A DNA stretch of 64,000 nucleotides from Ephydatia muelleri (lineage: Eukaryota > Porifera > Demospongiae > Spongillida > Spongillidae): positions 4,529,570 to 4,593,569 of the forward strand of contig JABACO010000017.1 in assembly GCA_013339895.1 (NCBI GenBank), written 5' to 3'. Position numbers and translations under genes: made by a program. Shown here piece by piece: positions 1 through 12,178 of this stretch (position 1 is its first letter; every line of letters begins with the position of its first letter). The notes beneath the pieces were generated by a model that searched no databases, was not told the DNA's origin, and saw only the letters and a list, made by a program, of their open reading frames with translations.

Positions 1-712
1 CTGTTACGTTGTAAGGTGAGTCTGGGTTCATGCGATATGGGCAAAAATGGTCAAGGTTCGCCGCCAATTCTTATCCCTCTCAGTGCGATCTTACGAAAAT
101 CAATTAATGCGCCGACTCACGGCACGCGGCAAAACCGTATTAAACCACACCCTCTGCGTGGGAATCGAAACAGATAGTCCCGTGAAAGTCTACGATACCT
201 GTTGTACTAGGTCTACAAGACACGACAAGTGTATGCTGAGGAAACACACTGAGGAGTACTAAAAATTCGCAAGGCCGTAAGTTGCTGGTGTGCGTGAATT
301 GATTTCAGACACAAGTGGGGATTATGCATATAATCGAGGTGTGTTTCATGCATAGTTGGTTCAAATTGAAGCACTTACTGTACCTTCATAGAATTTATGT
401 GCACTTGCACTGCTCTTATTGGGTACATAGTTGTCTCCAACCAAGGGACCAAATGTTATTGTAGCATTGGTAGCTGGGGTCTGACTGTCCTGCTAGCTAG
501 TGCAGTGTGCCCCTCCCTACACATAACAAGTTTACTCATACAGTACACTGTACATCCAGCAGTCACGTGATCAACAACTGAATTCATGTCGGAAGGTCAG
601 TGTGACCATGCAATTATTATTCATTATAATCATGTGCCTTGCTTACAGTTTATCCCTGTGATTGTGTGCTGGGTAAGTGGCTACATGTTTGTTTGTTTGT
701 TTGTAGTTTGTT
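1..712. other. Interval without a recognised gene
   Basis: Both strands have only short frames with no familiar domain. The sequence is AT-rich with scattered TACATGTA-type palindromes and ends in a small GTTT run just before the first GT array. Confidence 0.5.
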
Positions 713-713
713 A

Positions 714-775
714 TGTTTATTTTGTGTGCATTTCTGTGTGTGTGTGTGTGGTGTGAATGGGTGTGTGTCCGTGCA

Positions 776-837
<62 letters not shown>

Positions 838-858
838 TGTGTGTGTGTGTGTGTGCAT
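714..858. repeat. (GT)n microsatellite
   Basis: Long interrupted GT dinucleotide array, purest at about 780-855. The long HTHTHT or CVCVCV frames across it on both strands are artefacts of the repeat. Confidence 0.97.
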
Positions 859-904
859 GCATAGGCATAAGTGTAGTTCTGGGCCCACATGGGGTATTCA
901 TATA

Positions 905-1425
905 CCAGGGGCACTAGGGAATTGACATAGACATACACATGCACATTTGGTTGCAACCACAGAATAAATGTAGCTGCTGTTACCTCTTTGTCGTACCTTA
1001 TCAGATAGTACGGCTAGTGCACATTTGGATCTACATGCAATAACTGGTACAGCTCTGAGAAGCTGGGGAAGTAAAATCAATCCTTTGGTCTGTAATCTTT
1101 CTTGAGGGGGAACCCATGTGAAAAAAAAAAGGGTTACCAATTGCTGAGCGATGTGTTCAGCTTCAATGCTATGCAAGGGAATTGTGCGTATCAGTTTACT
1201 GCTCTCAGTTTGTGGAAGTGGGTCAATTATATCCATTGCCGCTGTACAAGTAAATGGCTCTGTAATCACCAGTAGAGGAAAGAGGAATCAACGGAGCAGG
1301 GACAACCTTATGAGTATTTGTTTTCTGGTACCAGGGACACAAAAGACTCCTCGAGAGATATTCTTGAAAATGGATGGCCAGTAGAATCGTCTCGTCATTT
1401 TTTGTTGAGTGTTCTCTCTCCAAGG
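905..1425 (-). mobile_element. Ty3/Gypsy LTR retrotransposon fossil, integrase part
   Basis: Read on the minus strand, this stretch resembles part of the integrase core of Ty3/Gypsy elements. It contains an AMDI..PLP stretch, then an IPL.SIEAEHIAQQLV-like segment. Only this fragment is seen: no LTRs, gag, protease or reverse transcriptase were found around it. It is clearly broken (several breaks) and looks old. Confidence 0.6.
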
Positions 1426-1617
1426 TGACCTGCTATGACCTCGTGAGCCAGCTTGAAAACAGTACCCTATAGGCCTTGGGTATTACCAGCTGCTCAACCT
1501 GGGAAGCTTCCAACAGTTCTACAATTCTCCTAACAATGGCCCCCCCATTTTACAATAGCTTCAATACTTTAATCACCTACTTCTGGTTCACCTCTCCTCA
1601 CCTGCACATTCTCATCG

Positions 1618-1850
1618 CTAACTCTCTTGTGTAGTGGTGAGGGTGTATGGGTGTGTAGTGGTGAGGGGGTAGGTGTGTAGTGGTGGAGGGTGTATGTGTT
1701 GTAGTGAGGGTGTATGTGTGTAGTGATGAGGGTGTATGTGTGTAGGGGTGAGGGTGTATGTGGTGTGTAGTGGTGAGGGTGTATGTGTGTGTAGTGGTGA
1801 GGGTATATGTGTGTGTGTAGTGGTGAGGATGTATGTGTGAGAATATGTGA
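1618..1850. repeat. GT-rich minisatellite (GTGTAGTGGTGAGGGTGTAT)
   Basis: Imperfect tandem copies of a roughly 20-bp unit built on GTGTAGTGGTGAGGGT, drifting into plain GT. Threonine/histidine-rich minus-strand frames here are repeat artefacts. Confidence 0.9.
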
Positions 1851-1990
1851 AGAATGAAAGGTCATTGATTGCATGTCTTTTGCAGACCATGTTTATTGAT
1901 TCCTAGAGCCCTTCATTGTACTATCCCACATAGTGCCCACCCTCTCACTTTTTCTTCCTACCCTTATATACTTGTACCACTTCCTTGCAG

Positions 1991-2405
1991 TTGTTGATCT
2001 ATTACCTTCATCCCGTGATACCTTGAAAGCATTGGATATCGGTGAGGGCACACATACACACATACACACATACACACATACACACATACACACATACACA
2101 CATACACACATACGCACATGCACACATACACACATACACACATACACACATTCACACATGCACACTCCTAACATGTGCCTATCATTCAGCATACATGGGG
2201 TGGGGGGAGGGCATGCAATGTACATATACATGTAGATGTGTACACACATGTAAACTGGCCATCTGTACATAGAGGAGTCATATTCATATAAGCACATGTA
2301 ACATACAGTACATGTGTTCTGTTTAGGGTGTTTAATGTTCTGATGAAGGGGCTTCACACAGCTTACATAGGGCATGAGAAAGCCAAAGGCAGCTTTTGTC
2401 TAGGG
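1991..2405 (+). other. Candidate exons upstream of the Death-domain exons
   Basis: Two short blocks look like exons. Positions 1991-2040 follow a pyrimidine tract ending TTGCAG, read VVDLLPSSRDTLKALDIG and are followed by GTGAGG. Positions 2327 to about 2400 follow TGTTTAG and read VFNVLMKGLHTAYIGHEKAK. They lie on the same strand as the Death-domain exons at 3356-3876 and could belong to that gene. I recognise no domain in them, and the connection is inference. Confidence 0.3.
2048..2165. repeat. (ACACAT)n array
   Basis: Nearly perfect tandem ACACAT hexamers, lying immediately after the splice donor of the candidate exon ending at 2040. Confidence 0.97.
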
Positions 2406-2867
2406 ATACATAGGTCAAGCCTCCATCTAAACCAACACTATTCAGATGGTCCCCCAACTATGGCTCACCCACCACTCCATTGTACCATGTACTGTGACTG
2501 TCATAACCACCTGGCATGTCTGGTCAAACCAAGCTCTGGGTCCCAGGTCAGTTCAGCGGTAGATGGCCAACCACTCTCTCTGACTTGTCGTGGTAGAGGG
2601 CCGTCTGGTTGTACCCAATGGTACCCTAGGTCCCAGACTGGCTCGACAGGGGGAAGGGAGGGCCCTGTCATATGCCGGACAGGTTGCCGGGGGATGGAAG
2701 CATGATGCATGCGTGGCACTTGATACTGAGGCTGTTCAGCATGTCGAAATGAAGGAGCATTTATGCAGCATTAATCGATTTTAACCGGTGTGACATCAAG
2801 TTTATGCTAGGCTGTTGGTGCATGTCCATGCAAAGGTGGTCATTTGGAAAGTAAGTCATTTGTGGTG

Positions 2868-3297
2868 TGCACAACACACACACACATGCACACACACACA
2901 CACCCGTGCACACGCACACACACCCGTGCACACACACAAACATACACACGCACTCATACACACACACACGCACACACGTGTACACCCATACACACATACA
3001 CGCACACTCATACATACACACAAACGTGAACACACACGTGCACACACACACGCACTCATATACACACATACTCATACACGCAATATACACACACAGACAC
3101 GCACACACATATACACACAAATACACACACTCATATACACACATACACACACACTCATACACACACAAACATGCACACACACGTGCACACACACACACAC
3201 ACACACACGCACACACACACGCACACACACTCATTACACACACACACACACTCATACACGCACACACACACACACACACACACACTCATACACATAT
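2868..3297. repeat. Compound CA-rich array
   Basis: About 430 bases of CA repeats with regular GCAC, CATA and CTCATACACG interruptions. Very long histidine/threonine frames on plus and cysteine/valine frames on minus come only from the repeat. Confidence 0.95.
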
Positions 3298-3355
3298 GAG
3301 TATATCCTTGTTACCATAGACTCGCACAGTACTTACCAGTGTTGCTCCCATGCAG

Positions 3356-3876
3356 AAGTGGCTGGGCTCAAATACTGGCGACATTTTGGAGAAGTTCTGT
3401 TGGGATGGTCTGATATTAATCTGAGGATGTTAGAACGGTCATCGTCCCCAAGTCTGGCTATTGTCGATAACTGGACAGCATTGTGAGCATGTGTGTGTAT
3501 GTGCGTTTGCATATCCATGGGTAATTGTATGTGAGTGTGTGCATACCAGCTTCGTCGGTCCACTGTACATTGTCATTCGCCTGATGTGTCCGGGCACACA
3601 CATGTACACACACCCATGCACACAACTCACACACACACACACTTGCAACACATACACACACATGCACATGCACACACATGCACATGCACACAACTGCGGG
3701 CACGCAGGAACCCTGAAGGTCTGGTGAGGGATCTGATCAGTGCGCTGAAACAAATACAGCGTGAAGATGTGGCCACTACACTGAGAGCAGCTGTTCTGAA
3801 GTTCATAGAGCGCAAATGCCAAGTAACTAATGGTTGGTTCCCCACTAGAACACGGGACAGTAAGCCAGAATCATAA
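3356..3876 (+). CDS. Death-domain protein, last two exons
   Basis: Two exons join in frame. The first (3356-3482, after ATGCAG and before GTGAGC) reads YWRHFGEVLLGWSDINLRML and ends at DNWTA. The second (3708-3876, after CACGCAG) begins NPEGLVRDLISALKQIQRED and ends with TAA. Together they match the Death-domain pattern: W-R-x-FGE-L at helix 1, a P/S-rich turn, W at helix 4, then L-x-x-AL-x-x-I-x-R-x-D at the last helices. Death domains mediate homotypic adaptor binding in apoptotic and innate-immune signalling. The intron (3483-3707) is mostly CA/CACATG repeat. The N-terminal part is not securely identified. The alternative is a pseudogene remnant, but no break is visible in these two exons. 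Confidence 0.62.
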
Positions 3877-6200
3877 ATCATGTTTTGGAGTTGCAGGTGA
3901 CTATTGAAAATGTTTAGAAATGGATCAGCTTTAGCCGAGCCAATGCCCATAGCATGAACAAATTGATTGATGGAAAGATTTCTTATCTTACCTTCCTCTG
4001 ATTCAATCCTTTGGCAAAGAAGCCTTGAGGGATATTAGTATGCATATCATGTGCATGTACAGTCTGTCGTAGTGCCTTATACATGCATGTATTCATGCAT
4101 GTCTTTAAACATACTTCTTTACTAATGCAGGTGGTTTGGTTGCAAGACTGTCAGAGGAAAGAAACCAATGAACGTACATCAGCTTCTGCTTTACCCCCTT
4201 TCTCGGCTCCAGCAAGTGTAGTTTCCCAAGCAGCTCCATGTAATGCCTCCCTCCATTTGGACACACAGGTTGGTTGTTATATTGAAATGAAGCTCATGTT
4301 AGGATATGTATGTATCACTGCTCGACATATATTGTACAGCTAACCATTTTGATAACGTTTATTGCACACATACATGTAGACAGCATCTTTACATATGCAC
4401 TTACATCAGCACATTGATTGTACAATAAATTTTACTTTATGTGCAATTAATACAACTATGAAGTTCTGTGGTTAATCTACAGTTGTGTGTACATTTATGC
4501 AGTCTGGAACCTAAATAAGGAATTTTGTTAGGCTCAACTGGTGAAGGCATGTGCAATAGCATGGTATGGGAACAAGATAGTGCTTAATAGTGCCTACGCA
4601 TCTATTTGATGCTGCATTGTAGCTCTGATGACTGGCTGTAAGGGTGGTATTATATCACAACACTGTTCTACGAGAAACACAATATCCAAACAGGGCCTCT
4701 TGAATTTATCCCCATGGATGTTGTATCTATGACAAGCAAACAACTGTGGGAGTATGGGAAACTCTGAAACCTTTGGTACCACATATTCCGACAGAGATGT
4801 CTGTTGATGTGGGGGTTATTATTGCTGCTCTGCTCAAATTAAATTTGTCAATTAATATTATTCTCTGTGTAGTATGTAATCTGGAGTCAAGGGTAGTGTG
4901 TGGTAATGCTGGGAGTTTGGTGTTTGTCATGGTTTGATTTTAAAGTGTTCATTGTGCAGCAATCTATGCATATTAAATGCACTTGCATTTCATTTCCTTC
5001 ATTGTTGCTTTTTCTTACATTTTTTATAATGCACATGGACACTCTTTTGGTGATTTTATGTCATGCTTTGGATGTGACATGAAGCGACATGCTGATTCAG
5101 ATCCAGGCAAGTTAATATATTTTGCAACAAATAGCTTAATATAATTATATGTACAAATATAGGCCTACAGCTGTCACCTAAGGGCCAGGCATGTTGTTTG
5201 GCCATATGATGGACCAGAATGGGAGGGTGACTGTCGTATTCAGGTGATAGCTAGGGCTGGTTACATTGTACATGTATGTGCATTGAGCTTTGTAAGCTGC
5301 TTCCCTTGCATTAGTGCCGTCTTTAGTAGTGCTAAGCTACACATCTACTCACTACACCATGTACAGAATACATGTATGTGTACAATGTACCATGTGCTAT
5401 ATTGTCCCATGCATGGGAACACATTAAATGATTATGTTACGAAAGAACCTTGCTATTCAGAGACATGCGGGTGGTGGATATAACTTTTAAAGATAGCCTG
5501 ACATAATATCAGACTGGTCATGTGAAGTAGGAATTGTTCAGACATGGTCTAACATTTAATGTTGTGTGTCTTTTGCAACACTGTAATTAAATTCATTGGT
5601 AGCAATGCACCCAGACTGATACTAAGGTTCAAGCAAGTTATCCCACTTCACAGCCATTTGAATAAACCTTTCACTACCAATAGAACATGTATGTTTCAAA
5701 TATAGCCCAGTATTTCTGAGTTCACCATTCAGTTTAATGGACGTTACAAGTGTAACATCGTTATGTTAAATATATAGGATGTGCATGCGCACTGGGACTG
5801 GGTACTCAGATTCATTGAGAACATATGAAAAAGGGCGGTTGCTTAGTGATGTAGTAGTGCTGTGCTGTGTTGGAACTGTACTGTTCAGAAGTTGCTATTA
5901 AAGTTGCTCGTTAACCCACGTAACACCAGTATTGGCTTTTTTAGGTACATATGGAGCATAATAAGGGGATACATTCTTGGTGTTTACGCTACAGTAACAG
6001 AAGTAATTAAATTTAGTTTTGTTATACATGGTCGACTTTTGCATCTGACTAGGGTGAAAATGAACGTCCGCTTGGGATACTTGATCAAATTTTGCCCGAT
6101 GTCTGACTATTGTATTGTGCAATATGAATGCATACATGTATAAAAGTGTGTTTATACGTGCATGCATGGATGGATGCTGGTGTGCATGTGCGTGGAGCTA
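3877..6200. other. Intergenic or intronic stretch, no recognised gene
   Basis: Several short splice-flanked blocks occur. One at about 4150-4268 ends CACACAG before GTTGG. Another at about 5186-5241 lies between GGCCAG and GTGATA and is readable as HVVWPYDGPEWEGDCRI. None can be assigned to a family. The sequence is AT-rich with many ACATGTA palindromes, and no tandem array is present. Confidence 0.4.
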
Positions 6201-6235
6201 TTTTGTCAGTTAAGCTTGTTAAATAAAATTTGAAG

Positions 6236-9200
6236 ATGTGTGTCTCCTTGCTGCCCTTGTAACGGACCAAATGCCCGCTGCAAGGCTTGTGTTTGTGTCA
6301 AGTCTAACGGGGTTGTGTGCACTGTTTGCCGTCAAGGCGCGGTTGATGTTGTAATCAACCCGCTCCGCCATCTTCGAGTCGTTCGCTGCCTTAATTTGTC
6401 GGATACATCTACTGCTGTGGCATTTTCATGTTGGGTCAGGGTTCGTCGTCTTCATCGCCATCGTTGTCAACACCATCGATTCCCAGAATCCCACCGGCAC
6501 GTCGAGATTTGCTATCTACATCTCGAACATCATCTACATGTAAAAGGCAGTCCCCACTATCTTTATCCAATTCATCACGGCAACTGTCAGCCATCTCTCA
6601 TCAACCTCCATCTAAACGGCAGTCCTTGTCATCCTTACCATGTAAGACACAGCCGCGGTCAGCCTTTTCTCATCAAATTCCTTCACCATCGCCATCTCAA
6701 CCTCCTGCGCCACTTCCATCACTATCGCAGCCTCCTGAACCACCTCCGTCTCTATCGCAGCCTCCTGAACCACCTGTGTTATCACTAAATTCCAAGGACA
6801 TTACCTCATTCCTTGAGCCTCAAGGTGACAAGGTTAGGAAGCCCTGTATTGTTCCGGGTTGTCAGGCTCTCATTGCTCCATCCATGTGGAAAACTCATTT
6901 GGAGGGTGGTCACGTCAGAGGCGCCTATGCTGGTAAGGTTCCTGATCTATGGTTAACGGAGCATATAATTTGCTGTCATTGTTCGAGTCTAGTTGCTATG
7001 TCACACAAAGCTTCTCATAGCAAGAAGTGCAATCCATTGCAGAATCCATCCTTGTCTACTGTGCCCAGGTCTACTCCTGATGCTGTTTCTGATGCTATCC
7101 CTAGTCTCTCTGATGTTTGTGAGCTCCGGTGTTTCAACAATCTGATTTATCCCTACTAAAGCAAAGCCGGCTTTTGCTCGTGCCTTATCATCAGCACTTA
7201 GAGCTGTGGTCTCTGATAACTCAGTGGAGTCCTGGTCTAAACTTTTTCTGTTGCCTAAGTGTGTCCTTCCAAGTTCTAAACGTGGAGGTCGTCACAATAA
7301 GCCTGTCCCGATTGATGTCTTATGTCAGATGTGGTTGGATGGCCATTAGGGGATCTGTGGAAGCTGGCAGTGTCACGTGCTACTTCGTCTACTCATGTGC
7401 ATCAGAAGGAGGTTCCTGTTAGGAAGAAGTTGACTTCTGCGATTTCCCTGGCTCAGGATGGTTTATATGGTAAAGCTTGTCAGACTTTAACATCCTCTGG
7501 TGTCGCGCCTAACAATCCAACTACTTGGAATTTGTTGGTTAGCAAACATCCTTCCTGTACCTGCCCATCGGTTCCTGACACCCCACACACTGATTTCAAA
7601 CTCCCATCCACTTTTAACTTAATGGCCATTCTAAGATCATTCCCTAAATTGACAGCAGCCGGGCCTTCAGGTCTTCGAATACAACATCTAATAGATGCAG
7701 CTGAGGTTCCCTTGCAGACACCTGTCTTACACTCTCTTCGGGCTGTCATTGACCTTTTGGTTTCTGGTAGGGCATCGGCTGAAGTTGCTGTTTTCCTGGC
7801 AGGGGGTAACCTCACAGCTCTAAACAAGCCTGCCCCGGGAGATATCCGACCAATCGCTGTTGGAGAATCAATCCGCCGCCTAACTGGAAAGTGTCTTTGT
7901 GTGGCTTTGAAGGAAAAGGCTGCTTCCTTCTTTGAGCCATCTCAGTTTGGTGTTGCTTGCCCAAATGGTGCTGAGAAAGTTACTCATGGTTTGCGAGCTT
8001 GCATGGATAAGCATTGGTTCGATGATGATTTTGGAGTTTTGAAGATTGACATGAAGAATGCTTTTAATCTGGTATCTCGCCAAGCTCTCCTTTCTGAATG
8101 TGCAAAGCACTTTCCTGAACTCTTCCCCTGGGTCAGTTGGTGTTATGGCCAACACCCTCTACTTTGGCACTCCCTGGGTCACTCCTTCAATCAGAGGGCC
8201 CAGCACTGGGAATTCACATCAATATGTCTACATGTGAAGTCTTCAGTTCTCACTCACTTGACTTGTTTCCACCTGGCATGATATCTTCTGACAAGCCAAA
8301 TTTGGTGATTCTTGGAGCTCCCATAGGGAATAAAGAATTCTGTTCTTCTTTTGTTTCAAAGGGCCTCAAAAATGTCGCAGGTCTGTGGTCCCAGCTGGAA
8401 GAGGTTGGCCTGATTGATCCTCAGGTTGCCCTCATTTTGCTTCGCCTTTGTGGTTGCATTTTGCAAGCTTGTTCATTTAACTCATGCAACCCCCACCTCA
8501 CTCATAAAGGATGCTCTTGCTGTCTTTGATGCAGGTGTCCGAAGGACGTTTTGTTTGTGCACAGGTGTGGATGCGTCCAATGATGCTTGGCAGCAGGCTC
8601 AATTGAGTTTGGGGAAAGGAGGTCTTGGTTTGCGATCTTTGTCTCTTCATTCACCAGCTGCTTTTATTGCTTCAGTCTGTTCAGCGGGTTATGGATCACA
8701 TTCCACTTCACACTTGTCCCAGGCAATTGATGTGTTCAACTGCTTGGTTGCCTCAAGTGATGTCATCAGTGTTGAAAATCTCCTTTCATCCTGTTCTGTC
8801 CATCAGAAGGCTCATTCAGAGAAACTGGATGACCGCCAATTCAACCTACTGCTAAATTGCTCATCAGTTGCAGATAGGGCTCGCCTACTTTCAGTTTCGT
8901 CCCCCTTTGCTGCTTCTTGGCTTTCTGTCATTCCTTCTGAGGGTCTTGGGCTACACTTGACTGCTCCCATTTTCCAGGTTGCCTTAAAGTGGTGGCTTGG
9001 TTTAGATACCTCAGGGGGTTCCCAGTGTTCCTTGTGCCCAGGAAGTGTACTTGACCATCTCAGCCATCATGCAGTCACATGTAAACGTGGAGGAGATGTG
9101 GTCACCAGGCACAACAGACTTCGTGACTGCATTGTGGATGTGTGTCGTCGTGCCCACATTGGAGTGCAGGTAGAGGTTGGCAACAACCTTACCCCCAGCC

Positions 9201-9603
9201 ACAGCAAGACCCGCCCAGCTGATATACTTATTCCCAACTGGGTCATGGGCAGGACAGCAGCCTTGGATGTGTCTGTCACATCACCGCTTAATCCACAAAC
9301 CTTATTGGAAGCGGGAGTGACAGCCACTGCTGCCGCACTCACCACTGAAGAACGAAAGCATGATGAAAACGACCCTAAGTGTTCTGAGCTGGGTTGGGTT
9401 TGCATCCCTGTAGTGGCAGAAAGCTATGGAGCATGGGGAAGAGAAGCTACACTGCTGTTTTCAACAATTGCCTCGAGAATTGCCACCCTGAGTAACAAAC
9501 CTAAATCTGTAACCCTCATTGACATTTATGGCCGCCTTAACTTACAACTGGTTAGGGCAAATGCTACATCAATCCTAGCCAGGTTAATGCCACCATCTTA
9601 CTG
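6236..9603 (+). mobile_element. LINE-type retrotransposon (RT with restriction-like endonuclease), inactive
   Basis: The N-terminus at 6240 has a cysteine cluster C-x-C-x6-C-x2-C-x-C-x7-C-x2-C. A Ser/Pro-rich linker follows, then a zinc finger CIVPGCQALIAPSMWKTHLE (about 6844-6905). The reverse transcriptase (about 7620-8160) shows PGDIRPIAVGESIRRLTGKC and the palm motif KIDMKNAFN. At 8414-9603 come a CCHC-like motif (CSLCPG..H..C) and an ADILIPNW..GRTAALDVSV block resembling the restriction-like endonuclease of R2-type LINEs. The ORF changes frame near 6430, 7150 and 8160-8420. Sequence around 8160-8240 lacks the G-QQGDP and xxDD motifs that the second copy (46.7-48.8 kb) retains, so an internal deletion removed the RT catalytic site. 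AATAAA follows the ORF at about 9728. The clade assignment within LINEs is tentative. Confidence 0.82.
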
Positions 9604-11249
9604 ATTTGTTGTATGTCTGTGTGTAGATGTTATTGTTATATCTGTTATTTTAGTCAGTATATTCTTCAAAATGTTACGAATCATATTCATCACATTGATT
9701 AATATTTGCATGCAAACTGTAATGAAATAATAAAGCAGTTGTATTACTGTGTAAGACAGAGCTTGGTCCATTCTCAACAAGTGTACCAGAGTTTTGTCAT
9801 GACTTCAGTGTCATAGGGGTGCAAGGAAAAGCCTGTCACATTCAATGATTTATGGTTTTTGTTTTTGTTACAAATATATCAGTACTGATTAATTTTAGAA
9901 TCAGTCGTAAAGAATATCTTTCTCTGCATTTAGCATAAATTACAAGAAAGTAGTGCTTAAATATAAGATATAATTTCAGTGATTTATTGCTTTCCAGGTG
10001 TATATGTAAATCTGAACCACTTGTATGCCAGCACTGTCACAAAGGAGTCAATTGCATTGGAAAGGAAGAAATCGGGTACAAATCTATTTTAAACAGACCA
10101 CACAATGAGTAAAATTAATATATATGGGATTGTTTCTGCGAAAAAGGACCCTAACACATGTTTTTTCAAGATTTCAATGATATTCTAGAAGTTTGAAATG
10201 TCCTCTACACATTGCTTCTTACGCACTGAGAATCGGAGTTCTGTCATGGAGTTGTAAGGCGCTAAATATTTAATTAGCCATATATTTCAATGCAGGAGTT
10301 ACATTTTTATTGTGTGTACTGGAAATTTTATAATGTATGGGCTATGTCCCTTTTCGCGGAAACGATTCCATATATTTTTTGAATGGCAAATGGCATGTGC
10401 TCACATTGGTACAAAATGCCATTATAGGTGAACTGCTGCCTAAGTGCCTTTTGTGTAACCGTGATAGATGATTTCTTCTGTTGTGATTTACTGAACACAC
10501 ATGCACTCTGTAGTCCCAGTAGGACCATATGAAAAACAGGGGTATGGGTATGTCAAGCAATTCATATCTCTTCATTATATGATCAACCTGTGTCCTTGTT
10601 TAATATAGTTGATAATGTGCAATATAATTGTTAGAGCTTTATTCGAGATGTGTGGGACAATTAATGCCAACTCTAAATGTACATTTTGATTTATTTATTT
10701 GGGATCCATCCAGTAATAATTTATCCCGTTATATTATGCGAAGTGGCTATATATGCAATAATACATATGCATAAGAGGGACATGTTTTTCAGATATGCTT
10801 ATCATACCTGCACATACATGCGCACAGTTGCAAGCTAACTATTGCTGTAATAATATTAAACAGTGTATGCAATCATCATTTATTGATACTTAATACACCT
10901 GCACAAACACACTTAAGTATAAAAGTGCATGGCACACTTACATGAGTATACAGTTCTATCATCCATGCTCCTGCATTAGATGTACTAGAGCCCCTTAGGC
11001 AGAGGGTTGTTGCTCAGAGGATTGAAAATGATTGTCTTGCTCTCTCACACCAAGTGACAGGATCACTGTATTGTATCATGCTGCTTATTTATTTGCCAAT
11101 TTTAGTTGGTTTTTGTTTCCATGCAGTGTGCATTGCATAATTTTATTATTGCAGTGCGATTTATTTAGATTTGCTGTATGCGAATTACTTGCTTATATTA
11201 TTTCAATCATTTCTATGTGCCTGTATATCATAATAATATGTACATGTAG
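9604..11249. other. AT-rich interval, no gene; contains one MITE
   Basis: Apart from the LINE 3' flank (to about 9760) and the inverted-repeat element at 10114-10380, no coding block or tandem array is recognisable. The final 200 bases lead into the coding exon at 11250. Confidence 0.45.
10114..10380. mobile_element. Short inverted-repeat element (MITE)
   Basis: The left arm at 10114-10152 (ATATATGGGATTGTTTCTGCG...) and right arm at 10339-10380 (...CGGAAACGATTCCATATAT) are imperfect inverted repeats of about 38 bp enclosing about 190 bp. There is no coding capacity. The superfamily is unknown and target-site duplications are not obvious. Confidence 0.7.
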
Positions 11250-11722
11250 TGATTTGGACCGAAAGAGCCATTGGGCCTGAAGTAGTAAAAGCGGTCATCA
11301 GAGCCATTAATTCACTGGGTATGTTCCCGGATGATCACGGATTTTTGCGCCGTATTGCGTATGTTGAAACCAGAGATGGACAAAACAGTGGCACCGTGCT
11401 TGGTGGCATCTGGAAAATTAGTGAGGACATGCTGATTGACACACAACGAATAATGGCTCATGGTCAACTTATCAGGAAACACAAAATTATTCAGCAGAAA
11501 ATAAATATTGACTGGCCAGAAGTTATATGGCGTGATCTCCAGAAGCCATTTTATTCAGCGTTGGCAGCCCGGCTGTTTTTGTCAAACAACCCGCGTCCAA
11601 TTCCAGAGACTTTGGAACGTCAGGGTCGCTACTGGAAGATAAACTACAACCCTGGTTGTACACTGCAGAGTGATGAATTTGTGAGAGATGTAATGAATTT
11701 GGAGCAAAGTAAAAATGCATAA
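11250..11722 (+). CDS. Conserved invertebrate lysozyme-like hypothetical protein (last exon)
   Basis: An open frame of about 157 residues starts after an ATGTAG acceptor and ends with TAA. It carries the order FLRRIAYVETRDG, then GGIWKISEDML, IDWPEVIWRDLQKPFYSALA, ARLFLSNN and IPETLERQGRYWKINYN. I recall this pattern (R-R-x-A-x-V-E, GGIW, PLYS-x-LAARL, Q-x-x-YWK-x-YYN) from uncharacterised, often secreted proteins of marine invertebrates. The E after a hydrophobic strand and the GGIW block suggest a lysozyme/transglycosylase-like fold, but that is inference. The exon begins mid-domain, so a 5' exon with a signal peptide should lie upstream; I could not identify one. The frame has no break. 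Confidence 0.6.
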
Positions 11723-12147
11723 CATTCGTATTGTCATTGACAGTATTGCTGCTTTCTAGTGACATGATGTGCATGTATTATGCAATGGTATGGACAACCT
11801 TGCCCTACCCTTACCTGTAACATTTATTCTTTGAGTTTTTGCAAAACACTGAGGTTGACAATGTATTGTTTCTGTTACTATCCTAGAAAGCACTTTTGTT
11901 TGTCTCTTCCACTTAGCAGGGGTCACCCTATCCTACTCCATCCTGCATCTAAGGGTAGTGATTAGGAGTCACTTTATCCGGAGGGGGGGGGGGGGGGGGG
12001 GCACCCAATCATCCAACACTGGCATTGTTATTGCCGCGGGATCAGGATCGACAATACAGTACCTGAATTCTATAAAAATGGTCTGAATTTCAATTGACCT
12101 CATACTTGAAATTACAATCATGCTGAGTGAGTGAGGGACTCACCCCC

Positions 12148-12178
<31 letters not shown>

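Noticed and set aside
643-956. Several HTHTHT- and CVCVCV-type frames on both strands
   Set aside because: They are translations of the GT dinucleotide array, with no codon bias or domain.
2761-3319. Long cysteine/valine or histidine/threonine proteins
   Set aside because: Artefacts of the compound CA repeat; both strands are open in several frames.
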